Shown here: positions 8,131 through 16,454 of the stretch, one piece after another
Layout of the letters: the number at the start of each line of letters is the position of its first letter
How positions within the stretch are numbered: position 1 is the first letter of the stretch
From: an uncultured Methylococcaceae bacterium
GTDB taxonomy: Bacteria > Pseudomonadota > Gammaproteobacteria > Methylococcales > Methylomonadaceae
DNA length: 35,625 nt
Assembly (NCBI GenBank): GCA_913056195.1
Contig: CAJXMF010000032.1
Span: 1 to 35,625, forward strand
Direction: 5' to 3'
Program-made: the position numbers and the translations under genes
The notes under the pieces: generated by a model
Seen by the model: the letters and a program-made list of their open reading frames with translations, nothing else
Database searches by the model: none
What the model was told of the DNA's origin: nothing

Positions 8131-8240
8131 CTAGTGCAGCACCAATTCAGGATAGACGAATAAATATTTTGTATGTGTTTATAATATTTCAATAGCCTAT
8201 TTAAAAACTATCCATCAAGGTAAAATTGGTGCTGCACTAG
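8131..8240. mobile_element. 110-bp inverted-repeat element (MITE-like), unrelated to the 153-bp family
   Basis: CTAGTGCAGCACCAATT (8131-8147) is repeated as its exact complement at 8224-8240: 17 perfect bases bounding an AT-rich, non-coding core, with a subterminal GGATAG/CTATCC pair. No flanking duplication is seen if the ends are at CTAG. If the palindromic CTAG is itself a 4-bp target duplication, the inverted repeat is 13 bp (TGCAGCACCAATT). Only one copy is in the window, so mobility is inferred from structure alone. Confidence 0.6.
8180..8185 (+). promoter_or_regulatory. Candidate -10 box (TATAAT) for rubredoxin inside the 110-bp element
   Basis: A perfect TATAAT lies in the core of the inverted-repeat element, 85 bp before the rubredoxin start. 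No convincing -35 hexamer sits 16-18 bp upstream, so this is tentative. Confidence 0.3.
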
Positions 8241-8270
8241 GCTCATTTACGTCAATCACGAGGATTCAAA

Positions 8271-8435
8271 ATGGCACGATATAAATGTAAAACCTGTGGT
8301 CATATTTATGATGAAGAAAAAGGTGATCCAAAAACGGGTATTGCGCCCGGTACAAAATGGGAAGATTTGCCAGATGACTGGGAATGCCCGGATTGCGGCG
8401 CTGCAAAAGTAATGTTCACGAAAATGATCAATTAG
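8271..8435 (+). CDS. Rubredoxin
   Basis: This 54-residue protein is the usual size for a type I rubredoxin. The four iron ligands are C6 and C9 (CKTCG) and C39 and C42 (CPDCG), with the conserved aromatic and PDDW core ([11 protein letters not shown]). It is a small cytoplasmic one-electron carrier, for example to alkane hydroxylases, rubredoxin:oxygen oxidoreductases or peroxide-detoxifying systems; no partner is adjacent. The start is fixed by GAGGA (8260-8264). It stands alone, bounded upstream by the 110-bp inverted-repeat element and downstream by a terminator. Confidence 0.96.
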   Translation: MARYKCKTCGHIYDEEKGDPKTGIAPGTKWEDLPDDWECPDCGAAKVMFTKMIN

Positions 8436-8441
8436 CGAGGA

Positions 8442-8487
8442 ATAGCTGACTCGGCACAAGGATGTGCATCAGCTATGCTGTTTTTTA
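8442..8487 (+). terminator. Rho-independent terminator of rubredoxin, overlapping the rarA 3' end
   Basis: ATAGCTGA (8442-8449) pairs with TCAGCTAT (8469-8476), with an inner GCAC/GTGC pair; TGCTGTTTTTT follows. The right arm contains the minus-strand rarA stop codon, so the hairpin is shared by the two convergent transcription units. Confidence 0.7.
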
Positions 8488-9797
8488 TCTAAAAGGCTTA
8501 GCGCGTCCAGTTTTTGTTTAATCTTGATTTCCAATCCGCGTTCTACCGGGAAGTAGTAACGCTGATCTTTCAAGGCTTCGGGCAAATAGCGTTCACCGGC
8601 TGCGTACGCATCCGGTTCATTATGCGCATAACGGTAATTCTCGCCGTGCCCTAATGATTTCATCTGCTTTGTTGGTGCATTTTTTAAATGAACCGGAACA
8701 TCCAGCGAACCACTGTTTTTTGCATCTGCCATCGCGGCTTTAAACGCGACATAAACGGCATTACTCTTTGGGGCACAAGCCAAATAAACAACGGCCTGCG
8801 CCAGTGCCAGTTCGCCTTCAGGCGAACCTAAACGTTCGAAAGCGGCACAGGCATTAGTAGTGATTTCCAGCGCTCTCGGGTCGGCATTGCCAATATCTTC
8901 TGAGGCTATTCTGACTAAACGCCTTGCGACATACAAAGGATCGCAACCCGCTTCAATCATACGGCAAAACCAATATAATGCGCCATCCGGGTTCGTGCCT
9001 CGAACCGATTTATGCAACGCGGAAATCTGGTCATAAAACATATCGCCACGTTTATCAAATCGATTCAACTGACCTTGCAAGACTTCATCCAGAACATCAG
9101 GGGTGATTACTATGCCGGTTTCGTCGCGGCTTTCGCTTAAATCCACACAAAGCTGCAGAATGTTCAGACAACGCCTGGCATCACCATCGGCCGCATTGGC
9201 GATCAGCTGAATCAAGTCTTCATTGATTTGAATGTTTTGCCGTCCAAATCCTTTTTCAGGTTGGTTTAAGGCATTATGAATCAAATTGACGAGGTCTTTA
9301 GTCTCGAGACTGCGCAAGACATAAACACGTAAACGTGACAACAGGGCGTTATTCAGTTCAAATGAGGGATTTTCAGTTGTCGCGCCAAACAAGGTGATGG
9401 TGCCATCTTCAATTGGGGATAATAAGGAATCCTGCTGATTCTTGGAAAAGCGATGAATTTCATCAATAAATAAAATCGTCTCTATGGCTTGGGCGTATTT
9501 CAGATTTTTAGCCTCTTCAACCGCCGCACGTATTTCTTTGACACCCGCGAGGACAGCAGACAACTCGACCATGCGGGCATTTGATGTTTTTGCAACCATG
9601 CGTGCCAGAGTCGTTTTACCGACACCAGGAGGCCCCCAAAACACTAAAGAATGCAGCGTGCCATTATCAATGGCGCGACGTAATGGTTTTCCACTGGCCA
9701 GCAAATGTTGTTGTCCACAGAATTCATTCAGTGAATCAGGGCGCATGCGTGAAGCCAATGGGGCGAAGTCATTGCTATTGTCGAACAGATCATTCAT
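8469..9797 (-). CDS. rarA: Replication-associated recombination protein RarA (MgsA), AAA+ ATPase
   Basis: In this 442-residue protein an N-terminal clamp-loader-like AAA+ domain has Walker A GPPGVGKTT, Walker B LFIDEIHRF, sensor 1 GATTENPSF and the SRL arginine-finger region. The C-terminal tetramerisation domain carries the family signature GTNPDGALYWFCRMIEAGCDP. RarA acts at stalled replication forks with SSB and recombination proteins. The start (MNDLFDNSNDFAPLASRMRP) matches the family N-terminus. Transcribed alone, away from accA. Confidence 0.96.
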   Translation of the reverse strand: MNDLFDNSNDFAPLASRMRPDSLNEFCGQQHLLASGKPLRRAIDNGTLHSLVFWGPPGVGKTTLARMVAKTSNARMVELSAVLAGVKEIRAAVEEAKNLKYAQAIETILFIDEIHRFSKNQQDSLLSPIEDGTITLFGATTENPSFELNNALLSRLRVYVLRSLETKDLVNLIHNALNQPEKGFGRQNIQINEDLIQLIANAADGDARRCLNILQLCVDLSESRDETGIVITPDVLDEVLQGQLNRFDKRGDMFYDQISALHKSVRGTNPDGALYWFCRMIEAGCDPLYVARRLVRIASEDIGNADPRALEITTNACAAFERLGSPEGELALAQAVVYLACAPKSNAVYVAFKAAMADAKNSGSLDVPVHLKNAPTKQMKSLGHGENYRYAHNEPDAYAAGERYLPEALKDQRYYFPVERGLEIKIKQKLDALSLLDKKQHS

Positions 9798-10091
9798 AAG
9801 TTGAATTATATCGAAAAAAACAGAGCCCTACGTTTATATGGCATAATATCGCATTCAATAACGGCTTGGAGACCGATGCACGTTTTAATTGAAAGGGCTG
9901 GTTCAGGCTTGTCATATGAATTAAGCGCAAACCTTGATTGCTAACCCTTTGATATCAAATATCTATAACGACAGCTTTTAATTCGCATTTGAGATATCCG
10001 ATATTAGACAGTCTCCAAATAAATTTTTTTAGTAAAAAGCAGGCATTTTCTATAAAATTATGCGCTTAACCTTATAGCCTGAAGACATGCC
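9798..10091 (+). promoter_or_regulatory. Divergent rarA/accA intergenic region with two phased GATATC palindromes
   Basis: No gene is convincing here. Two AT-rich palindromes are visible: TTTGATATCAAA (9948-9959, perfect) and ATATC-C-GATAT (9994-10004). The GATATC cores (9951-9956 and 9993-9998) are 42 bp apart, about four helical turns. They lie 90-140 bp ahead of accA and could be an operator pair. TATAAA near 10049 is a possible -10 box. GAAG (10081-10084) is the accA ribosome-binding site. Confidence 0.35.
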
Positions 10092-11066
10092 ATGGACTTA
10101 AAATTTTTAGATTTTGAACAACCGATTGCCGAACTCGAAGCCAAGATCGAAGAGCTCAGAAAAGTTGAAATCGATAATGACATCAATATTTCCGATACCT
10201 TGCAGGATCTGGAAAACAAGTGTGAAATGCTCACAGAGAACATTTTTCAGAATCTGACGGACTGGCAAATTTCGCAGTTGTCACGCCATCCCGGACGACC
10301 CTATACACTGGACTATATCGATTTAATCTTTTCCGATTTTCATGAATTACATGGCGATCGGGCATTTGCCGATGATCCGGCCATCGTCTGTGGCCTGGCA
10401 CGCCTTGAAGGGCAGCCTGTTATGGTCATCGGGCATCAGAAAGGTCGTGATACCAAAGAAAAAATCCATCGTAATTTTGGTATGCCGCGGCCAGAAGGTT
10501 ATCGCAAGGCCTTACGTATGATGAAAATGGCCGAGCGCTTTAAACTGCCACTTATTTGTTTGATTGATACACCGGGCGCTTATCCTGGCATTGGTGCTGA
10601 AGAGCGTGGACAGAGTGAAGCCATTGCGCGCAATCTGTTTGAAATGGCCCGCTTGAAAACCCCGATAATTTGTGTCGTTATCGGCGAAGGGGGTTCAGGG
10701 GGGGCCTTGGCTATTGGCGTGGGGGATCGCTTGATTATGCTGGAATACAGTACTTATGCCGTTATCTCACCTGAAGGTTGCGCCTCCATTTTATGGAAAA
10801 GTGCAGATAAGGCGCAATTAGCCGCCGAAGCGATGGCGATTACCTCGGACCGGATTCGGGAGCAGGGCTTTTTGGACGAAGTCGTCAGAGAGCCTTTAGG
10901 CGGCGGGCATCGTGATTTTAAAAAAACAGCGATGAATTTGCGCGAAACCTTACTGCGTCATCTGGATGAATTAAAACAGCAAGCCGAAGATATGGACCAA
11001 TTATTGGAAACCCGTTACCAGCGCATTATGCGGCTGGGGTCTTATCTTGAAGAACCGGTCAAATAG
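10092..11066 (+). CDS. accA: Acetyl-CoA carboxylase carboxyltransferase subunit alpha
   Basis: The protein has 324 residues, close to the E. coli length (319). It has an N-terminal helical region starting [17 protein letters not shown] and the crotonase-like carboxyltransferase fold with [35 protein letters not shown] and the oxyanion-hole [15 protein letters not shown]. With AccD it moves the carboxyl group from carboxybiotin to acetyl-CoA to give malonyl-CoA, the first committed step of fatty acid synthesis. It is followed by a hairpin-rich spacer and tilS. Confidence 0.98.
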   Translation: MDLKFLDFEQPIAELEAKIEELRKVEIDNDINISDTLQDLENKCEMLTENIFQNLTDWQISQLSRHPGRPYTLDYIDLIFSDFHELHGDRAFADDPAIVCGLARLEGQPVMVIGHQKGRDTKEKIHRNFGMPRPEGYRKALRMMKMAERFKLPLICLIDTPGAYPGIGAEERGQSEAIARNLFEMARLKTPIICVVIGEGGSGGALAIGVGDRLIMLEYSTYAVISPEGCASILWKSADKAQLAAEAMAITSDRIREQGFLDEVVREPLGGGHRDFKKTAMNLRETLLRHLDELKQQAEDMDQLLETRYQRIMRLGSYLEEPVK

Positions 11067-11131
11067 TCCCGATCTAGATGTTGGATGTCAATATTCAGAG
11101 CCTCCTGCTATTTGATAACCTCATCCCAGCT

Positions 11132-11264
11132 TTCTCCCTCTGGGAGAAGAAGATGTTTGCTCATTCCCAGACTCCTGCCTGGGAATGCATATCAGTCAGC
11201 TCTGCTTACTGGCAGTCACCGCGGAGCTGTTGCCTCATGTGTTCCCAAGCTGGAGTTTGGGAAC
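11132..11264. repeat. Cluster of three hairpin repeats between accA and tilS
   Basis: Three stem-loops lie in 133 bp: TTCTCCC/GGGAGAA (11132-11148), CATTCCCAG/CTGGGAATG (11162-11187) and GTTCCCAAGC/GTTTGGGAAC (11241-11264, one G-T mismatch). The second and third share the frame TTCCCA-N10-TGGGAA, with CTCC or GGAG in the loop, and look like two members of one dispersed palindromic family. No T-tract follows, so they are not simple terminators. Confidence 0.6.
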
Positions 11265-11358
11265 AAGGAGAACGTTATGTAGATACCTGTGCTCTGGGAG
11301 AAGGAGGTGTCGAGAAGGTAAATGCGCAATCAAGTCGGCTTTATTGCGCTTTGCACCC

Positions 11359-12663
11359 ATGCTAAACATTGACTGTATTGAACATCTGATTCCAGAGTCA
11401 GCGACAACGATTTATATCGGCTATAGCGGTGGTATGGATTCGCATGTTCTCCTGCATCTGCTTTCAAAATCACACTTTAAATCGCGATTGTGTGCGGTTT
11501 ATATTCACCACGGCCTGCAACGCCAGGCCGATGATTGGGCGTGCCATTGTCGACAGCAAGCGCATAGCCTCGGCGTTGATTTTCGTGCAGTGCATGTCGA
11601 TGCAACACCCAGTCAACGGCAAAGTCCTGAAGAAGCTGCGCGTGATGCGCGTTATGTCGCATTTCAAGGTCTGTTGAACAAGGGCGATGTCTTAATGCTG
11701 GCGCAACATAGGGAAGACCAGTTGGAAACGGTCTTGTTACAACTCTTCCGCGGCGCCGGTCTGCAAGGTTTGGCTGGGATGCCGGAGAGCATGCCTTTGG
11801 GACAGGGAAACGCGCTCAGACCATTTCTTAATAGGCCTGTTCAACAGCTGCGAACTTATGCCGTCGCCCATCAACTGCACTGGATCGAAGATCCCAGCAA
11901 TCAATGTACCGATTTTGACCGGAATTTTTTGCGTCAAGACATTATCCCTCTGTTAAAACAGCGTTGGCCAGGGCTGGACAAAACAGTCAGCCGTTCAGCT
12001 CGACATTGTGCCGTTGCCGCCGAACTGTTGCAGGCGGAAACGGCGAAACAGTTTCATAGTCTTTATGATGAAACGCAGGACAGACTGGATATTGAACAAT
12101 TAAGTCAGTTGCCGGAACAGCAGCAAATGCTGATTATTCGCTATTGGTTTAAACGAAATGGTTTGAATTATCCCAGCCAGAAACAGCTGCATAAGATTCT
12201 GACCGATATTATTGGCGCGAGAGCAGACGCCAATCCGCAAATGACAATACAGAAGCATCATCTGCGACGTTATCGTCAGGGTTTATATCTTCTTGAAGAT
12301 AAACCGATCAACCGCCAGAAAACATGGGCCTGGCCTGCTTCTCAATCAGACCTGGTATTAGAGAATAGCGCAAGATTAAAACGTGTCATCGCCGATTGCG
12401 GCATTCCGGTTTCCACTTGGGAGGCCGCGAAGATTACCGTAGCTTATCGACAAGGTAGTGAGAAAATTGCGCTGCCGAATCGTAAAGGCCGCCATACCCT
12501 GAAAAAATTATTTCAGGAATATGCGATTCCCCCTTGGCTCAGAGACAACATGCCGCTGATTTATTTAGACGGTCAATTGGCGGCCGTCGGTGATTTATGG
12601 ATAAGTGCAGATCTTTTCAGTCAACTCGCGCAAGGCTGTTATCAGATTGTGTACGAGCAATAA
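11359..12663 (+). CDS. tilS: tRNA(Ile)-lysidine synthase TilS
   Basis: This 434-residue protein has the PP-loop ATP-binding motif SGGMDS at 23-28 and a typical N-terminal catalytic domain (LAQHREDQLETVLLQLFRGAG). Substrate-recognition domains fill the C-terminal half. TilS converts C34 of tRNA-Ile(CAU) to lysidine so that it reads AUA. I start it at ATG 11359 because the family begins about 20 residues before the PP-loop. The frame stays open upstream to 11185, but that part is hairpin-repeat sequence. No good Shine-Dalgarno precedes 11359; a TTG at 11344 is an alternative. It is convergent with smpB (2 bp between stops). Confidence 0.94.
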   Translation: MLNIDCIEHLIPESATTIYIGYSGGMDSHVLLHLLSKSHFKSRLCAVYIHHGLQRQADDWACHCRQQAHSLGVDFRAVHVDATPSQRQSPEEAARDARYVAFQGLLNKGDVLMLAQHREDQLETVLLQLFRGAGLQGLAGMPESMPLGQGNALRPFLNRPVQQLRTYAVAHQLHWIEDPSNQCTDFDRNFLRQDIIPLLKQRWPGLDKTVSRSARHCAVAAELLQAETAKQFHSLYDETQDRLDIEQLSQLPEQQQMLIIRYWFKRNGLNYPSQKQLHKILTDIIGARADANPQMTIQKHHLRRYRQGLYLLEDKPINRQKTWAWPASQSDLVLENSARLKRVIADCGIPVSTWEAAKITVAYRQGSEKIALPNRKGRHTLKKLFQEYAIPPWLRDNMPLIYLDGQLAAVGDLWISADLFSQLAQGCYQIVYEQ

Positions 12664-12665
12664 GT

Positions 12666-13148
12666 TTAGCCGTGCTTCATAATGCGGGCCTTATCGCGTT
12701 GCCAGTCGCGGTCTTTAGCCGCAGCGCGTTTATCATGCAGTTTTTTACCTTTAGCCAGGCCGATTTTGAGCTTGGCGCGGCCCCGAACCCAATACATCGA
12801 CAAGGGAACCAGCGTGTATCCCTTGCGCTCCACAGCGCCAATCAGTCTATTCAGTTCCTGCCGATGCAATAATAATTTTTTAGGTCGTAACGCTTCCGGC
12901 ACAATATGAGTCGATGCGGAAAGCAGGGGAGAAATATGCGCGCCATGCAACCAGGCCTCGCCATTATTAATCTGAATAAAGCTTTCTTTAAGCTGCACCC
13001 GGCCTTCGCGCAGGCTTTTAACTTCCCAGCCTTGCAGTACTAAACCGGCTTCATACTGGTCTTCGATAAAATATTCATGCGTCGCCTGGCGATTGACGGC
13101 GATGCTGTTATCCGGCTGTTTATTCTTTTTTGATTTTTTCTTGGCCAT
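12666..13148 (-). CDS. smpB: SsrA-binding protein SmpB
   Basis: The 160-residue protein carries the SmpB core: INR-like start ([15 protein letters not shown]), [43 protein letters not shown] and the basic C-terminal tail [20 protein letters not shown], which enters the empty mRNA channel. SmpB delivers tmRNA to stalled ribosomes in trans-translation. tmRNA itself is not visible in the window. The gene is divergent from the sodium symporter gene. Confidence 0.97.
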   Translation of the reverse strand: MAKKKSKKNKQPDNSIAVNRQATHEYFIEDQYEAGLVLQGWEVKSLREGRVQLKESFIQINNGEAWLHGAHISPLLSASTHIVPEALRPKKLLLHRQELNRLIGAVERKGYTLVPLSMYWVRGRAKLKIGLAKGKKLHDKRAAAKDRDWQRDKARIMKHG

Positions 13149-13245
13149 ACGGTTTTACAAGATTTAACCTGACTTCATGCTAATAATTTGTTATTTTACT
13201 CGATTTAAGAATAATTTTTCGATTAAAACCAGGACGGACACGAAC

Positions 13246-14604
13246 ATGTCAGTAAGCAAAAAATCCATTCATGGGGAATGGTCTTCGCGTTTCACGTTTA
13301 TTCTTGCCGCAACCGGTTCTGCGGTGGGCTTGGGCAATATCTGGAAGTTCCCTTATATCACCGGGGAAAATGGTGGGGGCGCATTTGTACTGGTTTATCT
13401 GCTCTGCGTGTTGGCCATCGGCATTCCCATCATGATTGCTGAAATTATGATGGGGCGACGCGGTCGCCAGTCGCCGATAAATACCATGCAATTTCTGGCT
13501 GAAGAAGCGAATGTCGATAAACGTTGGCATTATTTAGGCTGGATGGGGGTTTTAGCCGGCTTTTTGATTCTGTCTTACTATAGCGTCATTGCCGGTTGGG
13601 CATTGTCGTATGTGAGCAAGGCTTTTCTCGGTAGTTTTTCGGGTGGCGACAGTGAACAAATAAAAACTCTGTTTGACCAGTTTATCGCCAGCCCGTGGCA
13701 ATTGATTTTCTGGCATACAGTTTTTATGGTGGCAACCATGGTTATCGTGGCCCGCGGTGTTAGTGGTGGGCTGGAAAAAGCGGTTCGATTTCTGATGCCG
13801 GCGCTGTTTATTATTTTGTTGCTGCTGGTCGGTTATGCCATGACTACCGGTTTTTATGCACAAGGCCTGGACTTTATGTTTGATGCGGATTTCAGCAAAA
13901 TTGATGGAGATGCCATTTTGACGGCGATGGGGCATGCCTTCTTTACCCTGAGCCTGGGGATGGGGGCGATCATGGTGTATGGCTCGTATTTACCTAAACA
14001 TGTTTCGATTGCGCAAACCGCTTTATATATTGCCGCGGCCGATACCGCTGTCGCGTTACTTGCCGGCATGGCTATTTTCCCCATTGTGTTCGCGAATGGT
14101 TTGGAGCCAGGATCCGGCCCGGGCTTGATCTTTCAAACACTGCCGATTGCGTTCGGTAAAATGACCGCGGGCTGGCTGTTTGGCGTGATGTTTTTTGTCT
14201 TATTGGTGTTTGCCGCATTGTCGTCTTCAATTTCCCTGATTGAACCCGCTGTCGCCTGGTTGGTTGAAAATAAAGGTATGTCGCGTAGAACCGCGAGCGT
14301 CTGGTCGGGTATTGTCACGTGGCTGGTTGGCGTTGCGGTCGCCTTTTCGTTTAATATCTGGTCGGAGATTACCGTCTTTGACAAGAATATTTTTGATCTT
14401 TTAGACTATTTAACCGCTAATTTGATGCTGCCGATCGGCGGTTTCTGCATCGCTGTTTTTGCAGGATGGGTGATGCAAAAAACACACAGCCGGGAGGAAT
14501 TGGAATTATTTGGCTTAGGTTATGACTTATGGTGCTACCTGGTCAAATTTATAGCGCCTGCCGCCGTATTCATTGTCTTTTTGCATGTGCTGGGAGTACT
14601 CTGA
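13246..14604 (+). CDS. Sodium-dependent transporter of the NSS (SNF) family
   Basis: The 452-residue membrane protein has about 11-12 hydrophobic segments. The first has the NSS signature GSAVGLGNIWKFPY, which forms the sodium and substrate site in LeuT-like proteins; GGGAFVLVYLLC and ETLxD-like AETAVALLAG features follow. It should import an amino acid or related solute with sodium; the substrate cannot be read from sequence. I start at ATG 13246 (AGGACGG upstream), since the earlier in-frame ATG at 13177 would add an atypical extension. It is inserted between smpB and ratA, which are often direct neighbours in gammaproteobacteria. Confidence 0.93.
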   Translation: MSVSKKSIHGEWSSRFTFILAATGSAVGLGNIWKFPYITGENGGGAFVLVYLLCVLAIGIPIMIAEIMMGRRGRQSPINTMQFLAEEANVDKRWHYLGWMGVLAGFLILSYYSVIAGWALSYVSKAFLGSFSGGDSEQIKTLFDQFIASPWQLIFWHTVFMVATMVIVARGVSGGLEKAVRFLMPALFIILLLLVGYAMTTGFYAQGLDFMFDADFSKIDGDAILTAMGHAFFTLSLGMGAIMVYGSYLPKHVSIAQTALYIAAADTAVALLAGMAIFPIVFANGLEPGSGPGLIFQTLPIAFGKMTAGWLFGVMFFVLLVFAALSSSISLIEPAVAWLVENKGMSRRTASVWSGIVTWLVGVAVAFSFNIWSEITVFDKNIFDLLDYLTANLMLPIGGFCIAVFAGWVMQKTHSREELELFGLGYDLWCYLVKFIAPAAVFIVFLHVLGVL

Positions 14605-14606
14605 AT

Positions 14607-15047
14607 ATGGCAGAGGTTCATAAAAGTGCCCTGGTCAAATTTTCCGCGCAACAAATGTTTGACTTGGTTGCTGATATTGATGCCTATTCGGAGTTTTTAC
14701 CATGGTGCAGTGGCAGTCGCGTCCTTCAGCGCGATGGTGATAGTGTCGATGGCGAAATTGAGATTTCCAAGGCCGGATTTAATAAAACCTTCGCCACACG
14801 AAATCGCAATGTTCCCTATGAGAAGATTTATATGCATTTGCTGAACGGGCCTTTTTCTTCATTGGAAGGCGAGTGGACTTTTTTACCCTTACGTGAAGAT
14901 GCCAGCAAAATATCGCTGGATTTAAATTTTGAAATCTCCGGCAGTTTGGCTAATCTGGCTTTTGGCCCGGTATTTAATCAAATCTGCAATACGATGGTCA
15001 GTTCGTTTATTCAGCGTGCAAAGGATGTCTATGGCGCCTGTTCTTGA
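14607..15047 (+). CDS. ratA: RatA-type START/SRPBCC protein
   Basis: This 146-residue protein is the usual RatA length. It starts MAEVHKSALVKFSAQQMFDLVADIDAYSEFLPWCSGSRV in family register and has the C-terminal amphipathic helix ending in INxMVxxFIxRA-like sequence. Homologues are called ribosome association toxin RatA or are likened to the ubiquinone-binding protein Coq10; a lipid- or quinone-binding role is the more widely supported family function. The start is 2 bp after the symporter stop and the end overlaps rnfH, giving a tight operon. Confidence 0.93.
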   Translation: MAEVHKSALVKFSAQQMFDLVADIDAYSEFLPWCSGSRVLQRDGDSVDGEIEISKAGFNKTFATRNRNVPYEKIYMHLLNGPFSSLEGEWTFLPLREDASKISLDLNFEISGSLANLAFGPVFNQICNTMVSSFIQRAKDVYGACS

Positions 15048-15333
15048 GGTTGAAGTGGCTTATGCCAAACCAAATACGCAAGCATTGATCAGCGTGACAT
15101 TAGCTGCCGAGGCGACGGTGGAGCAGGCCATTATCAGGTCCGGTATATTATCGCGTTTTCCGGAAATCGATCTGAAGACGACTGAAGTGGGCATTTTTGG
15201 AAAAATCTGTCGTTTATCAGATTCTGTGAAAACCGGCGACCGGATTGAAATTTATCGGCCATTATCACAAAATCCGATGGACGCACGACGACAACGTGCG
15301 ATGAGCGATAAAGTCAGCTCAGGACGCGCTTGA
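15031..15333 (+). CDS. rnfH: RnfH family ubiquitin-like-fold protein
   Basis: The protein has 100 residues. Its beta-grasp pattern is typical of Rnf[36 protein letters not shown] and [26 protein letters not shown], ending in DAR-RQRA. Function is not settled; it is conserved next to ratA and bamE. I prefer ATG 15031 (AAGGA 6-7 bp upstream); ATG 15025 would add two residues. It overlaps the ratA stop by 17 bp and runs 15 bp into the convergent bamE 3' end. Confidence 0.92.
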   Translation: MAPVLEVEVAYAKPNTQALISVTLAAEATVEQAIIRSGILSRFPEIDLKTTEVGIFGKICRLSDSVKTGDRIEIYRPLSQNPMDARRQRAMSDKVSSGRA

Positions 15334-15822
15334 TTTGTCGCCGGATTTTTCAGATGGGGTGTGTTGCTTGTGAACCTGAAGATCAGGCTCGTCGCTGAAC
15401 CAGTCCGTTATTATTTCCCATAAGGTCTTTTCCAGATCGCGTTTAGGCACATCGACGGTGGTTTCTTTAGATTCAAATTTAACCGGTTTTGAACTAGGCC
15501 TGAAATCACCTTGTAAACTGCTGAGTTTTTCGTCTTTGAAAAACAGGGTTAAGCGTTTCTGAACCCGTGCCTGACCACCGGGTTGTTTGGAATAAATATA
15601 ATCCCAGCGGTTTTTATGCAAGGCGTCCACCAGCATAGGCGAGCCCATAATATAGAGAACCTGACGCTTGTTCATATTGGGACGCAACTGATCCACCATG
15701 TCCTGGCTGACAATATTGCCTTGTTCAATATCCAGCGTATAAACCCCCGGAAGATTCTCCAAAACTGTTGAACAGCCAGATAAGCCTGACAAAAGCAGCA
15801 AGACAAAAACGGATTTTTTCAT
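15319..15822 (-). CDS. bamE: Outer membrane protein assembly factor BamE (lipoprotein)
   Basis: This 167-residue protein opens with a lipoprotein signal peptide whose lipobox (LSGC) places the lipidated cysteine at C17. The BamE core follows with [35 protein letters not shown], then [13 protein letters not shown]. It is a Bam-complex lipoprotein that supports BamA in inserting outer-membrane barrel proteins. A C-terminal extension of about 60 residues beyond the conserved core is charged and Ser/Lys rich. It is divergent from fur, an arrangement common in gammaproteobacteria. Confidence 0.95.
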   Translation of the reverse strand: MKKSVFVLLLLSGLSGCSTVLENLPGVYTLDIEQGNIVSQDMVDQLRPNMNKRQVLYIMGSPMLVDALHKNRWDYIYSKQPGGQARVQKRLTLFFKDEKLSSLQGDFRPSSKPVKFESKETTVDVPKRDLEKTLWEIITDWFSDEPDLQVHKQHTPSEKSGDKSSAS

Positions 15823-15968
15823 AGCGCGGGGAGCAAAGCTATCGATTTAAAGCGCTAATAATACCGTATGTGATACAAATATCCTACCATCGTGCTGCGA
15901 TTAAGATTAAAAATCGTTACAATGCAGAATATGTTTAAATACAGCCATCGTTTTAAGGGGAATAAGCT

Positions 15969-16391
15969 TTGGAAAAACAGGATTTAAGAGATGCGGGCCT
16001 GAAAGTCACTTTACCCAGAGTCAAGATACTTGAAATTCTGGAGAAACAGGCTGCTGAGGATCGACATTTAACCGCAGAAAAAGTCTATAAAATTTTATTG
16101 AGTGAAGACGAAGAAATCGGCCTGGCGACAGTGTACCGTGTATTGACGCAGTTTGAAGCTGCAGGCCTGGTCACGCGACACCATTTTGAGGGCGGCAATT
16201 CTGTTTTCGAATTAAATAAAGGTACGCATCATGATCATATTGTTTGTATGAAATGCGGTCGGGTCGATGAGTTTACCGATGAGGTGATTGAACAGCGTCA
16301 AAAAGCGATTGCCAAACAACTGCACTATGAATTAACCGACCATAGCCTGTATCTTTACGGGATTTGTCAGCAGTGTCAGAAAACGAGCTGA
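15969..16391 (+). CDS. fur: Ferric uptake regulator Fur
   Basis: The 140-residue protein has an N-terminal winged helix (about 1-82, LRDAGLKVTLPRVKILEILE, then AEKVYKILL and GLATVYRVLTQFEAAGLV). The C-terminal dimerisation domain contains the metal-site histidines in THHDHIVC and two CxxC pairs (CMKCG and CQQCQ) for structural zinc. It represses iron-uptake genes when Fe(II)-bound. The start codon is TTG, supported by AAGGGG (15955-15960) 8 bp upstream and the family N-terminus. I saw no clear Fur box in its own promoter region. Confidence 0.96.
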   Translation: MEKQDLRDAGLKVTLPRVKILEILEKQAAEDRHLTAEKVYKILLSEDEEIGLATVYRVLTQFEAAGLVTRHHFEGGNSVFELNKGTHHDHIVCMKCGRVDEFTDEVIEQRQKAIAKQLHYELTDHSLYLYGICQQCQKTS

Positions 16392-16454
16392 TGCCTTCGA
16401 AATATATCTGTTGGTTCTCGCTATACTCTTTAAGCTCTTTTTGCTGGACTCCTC

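Noticed and set aside
8131-8240. NtrC-type binding sites, because of TGCA/CACCAAT-like words
   Set aside because: Each end contains only a half of the dyad in the wrong arrangement; the symmetry is between the two ends 110 bp apart, not within a 17-bp site.
9876-9944. 22-codon frame with GGAG upstream (leader peptide ahead of accA)
   Set aside because: It is too short to judge, with no attenuator-like hairpin after it and no residue bias suggesting a regulatory leader.
11078-11365. Open frames in the accA-tilS spacer, including an N-terminal extension of tilS to 11185
   Set aside because: They translate the hairpin repeats, give Cys/Trp/Arg-rich non-protein-like sequence, and extend tilS beyond family length.
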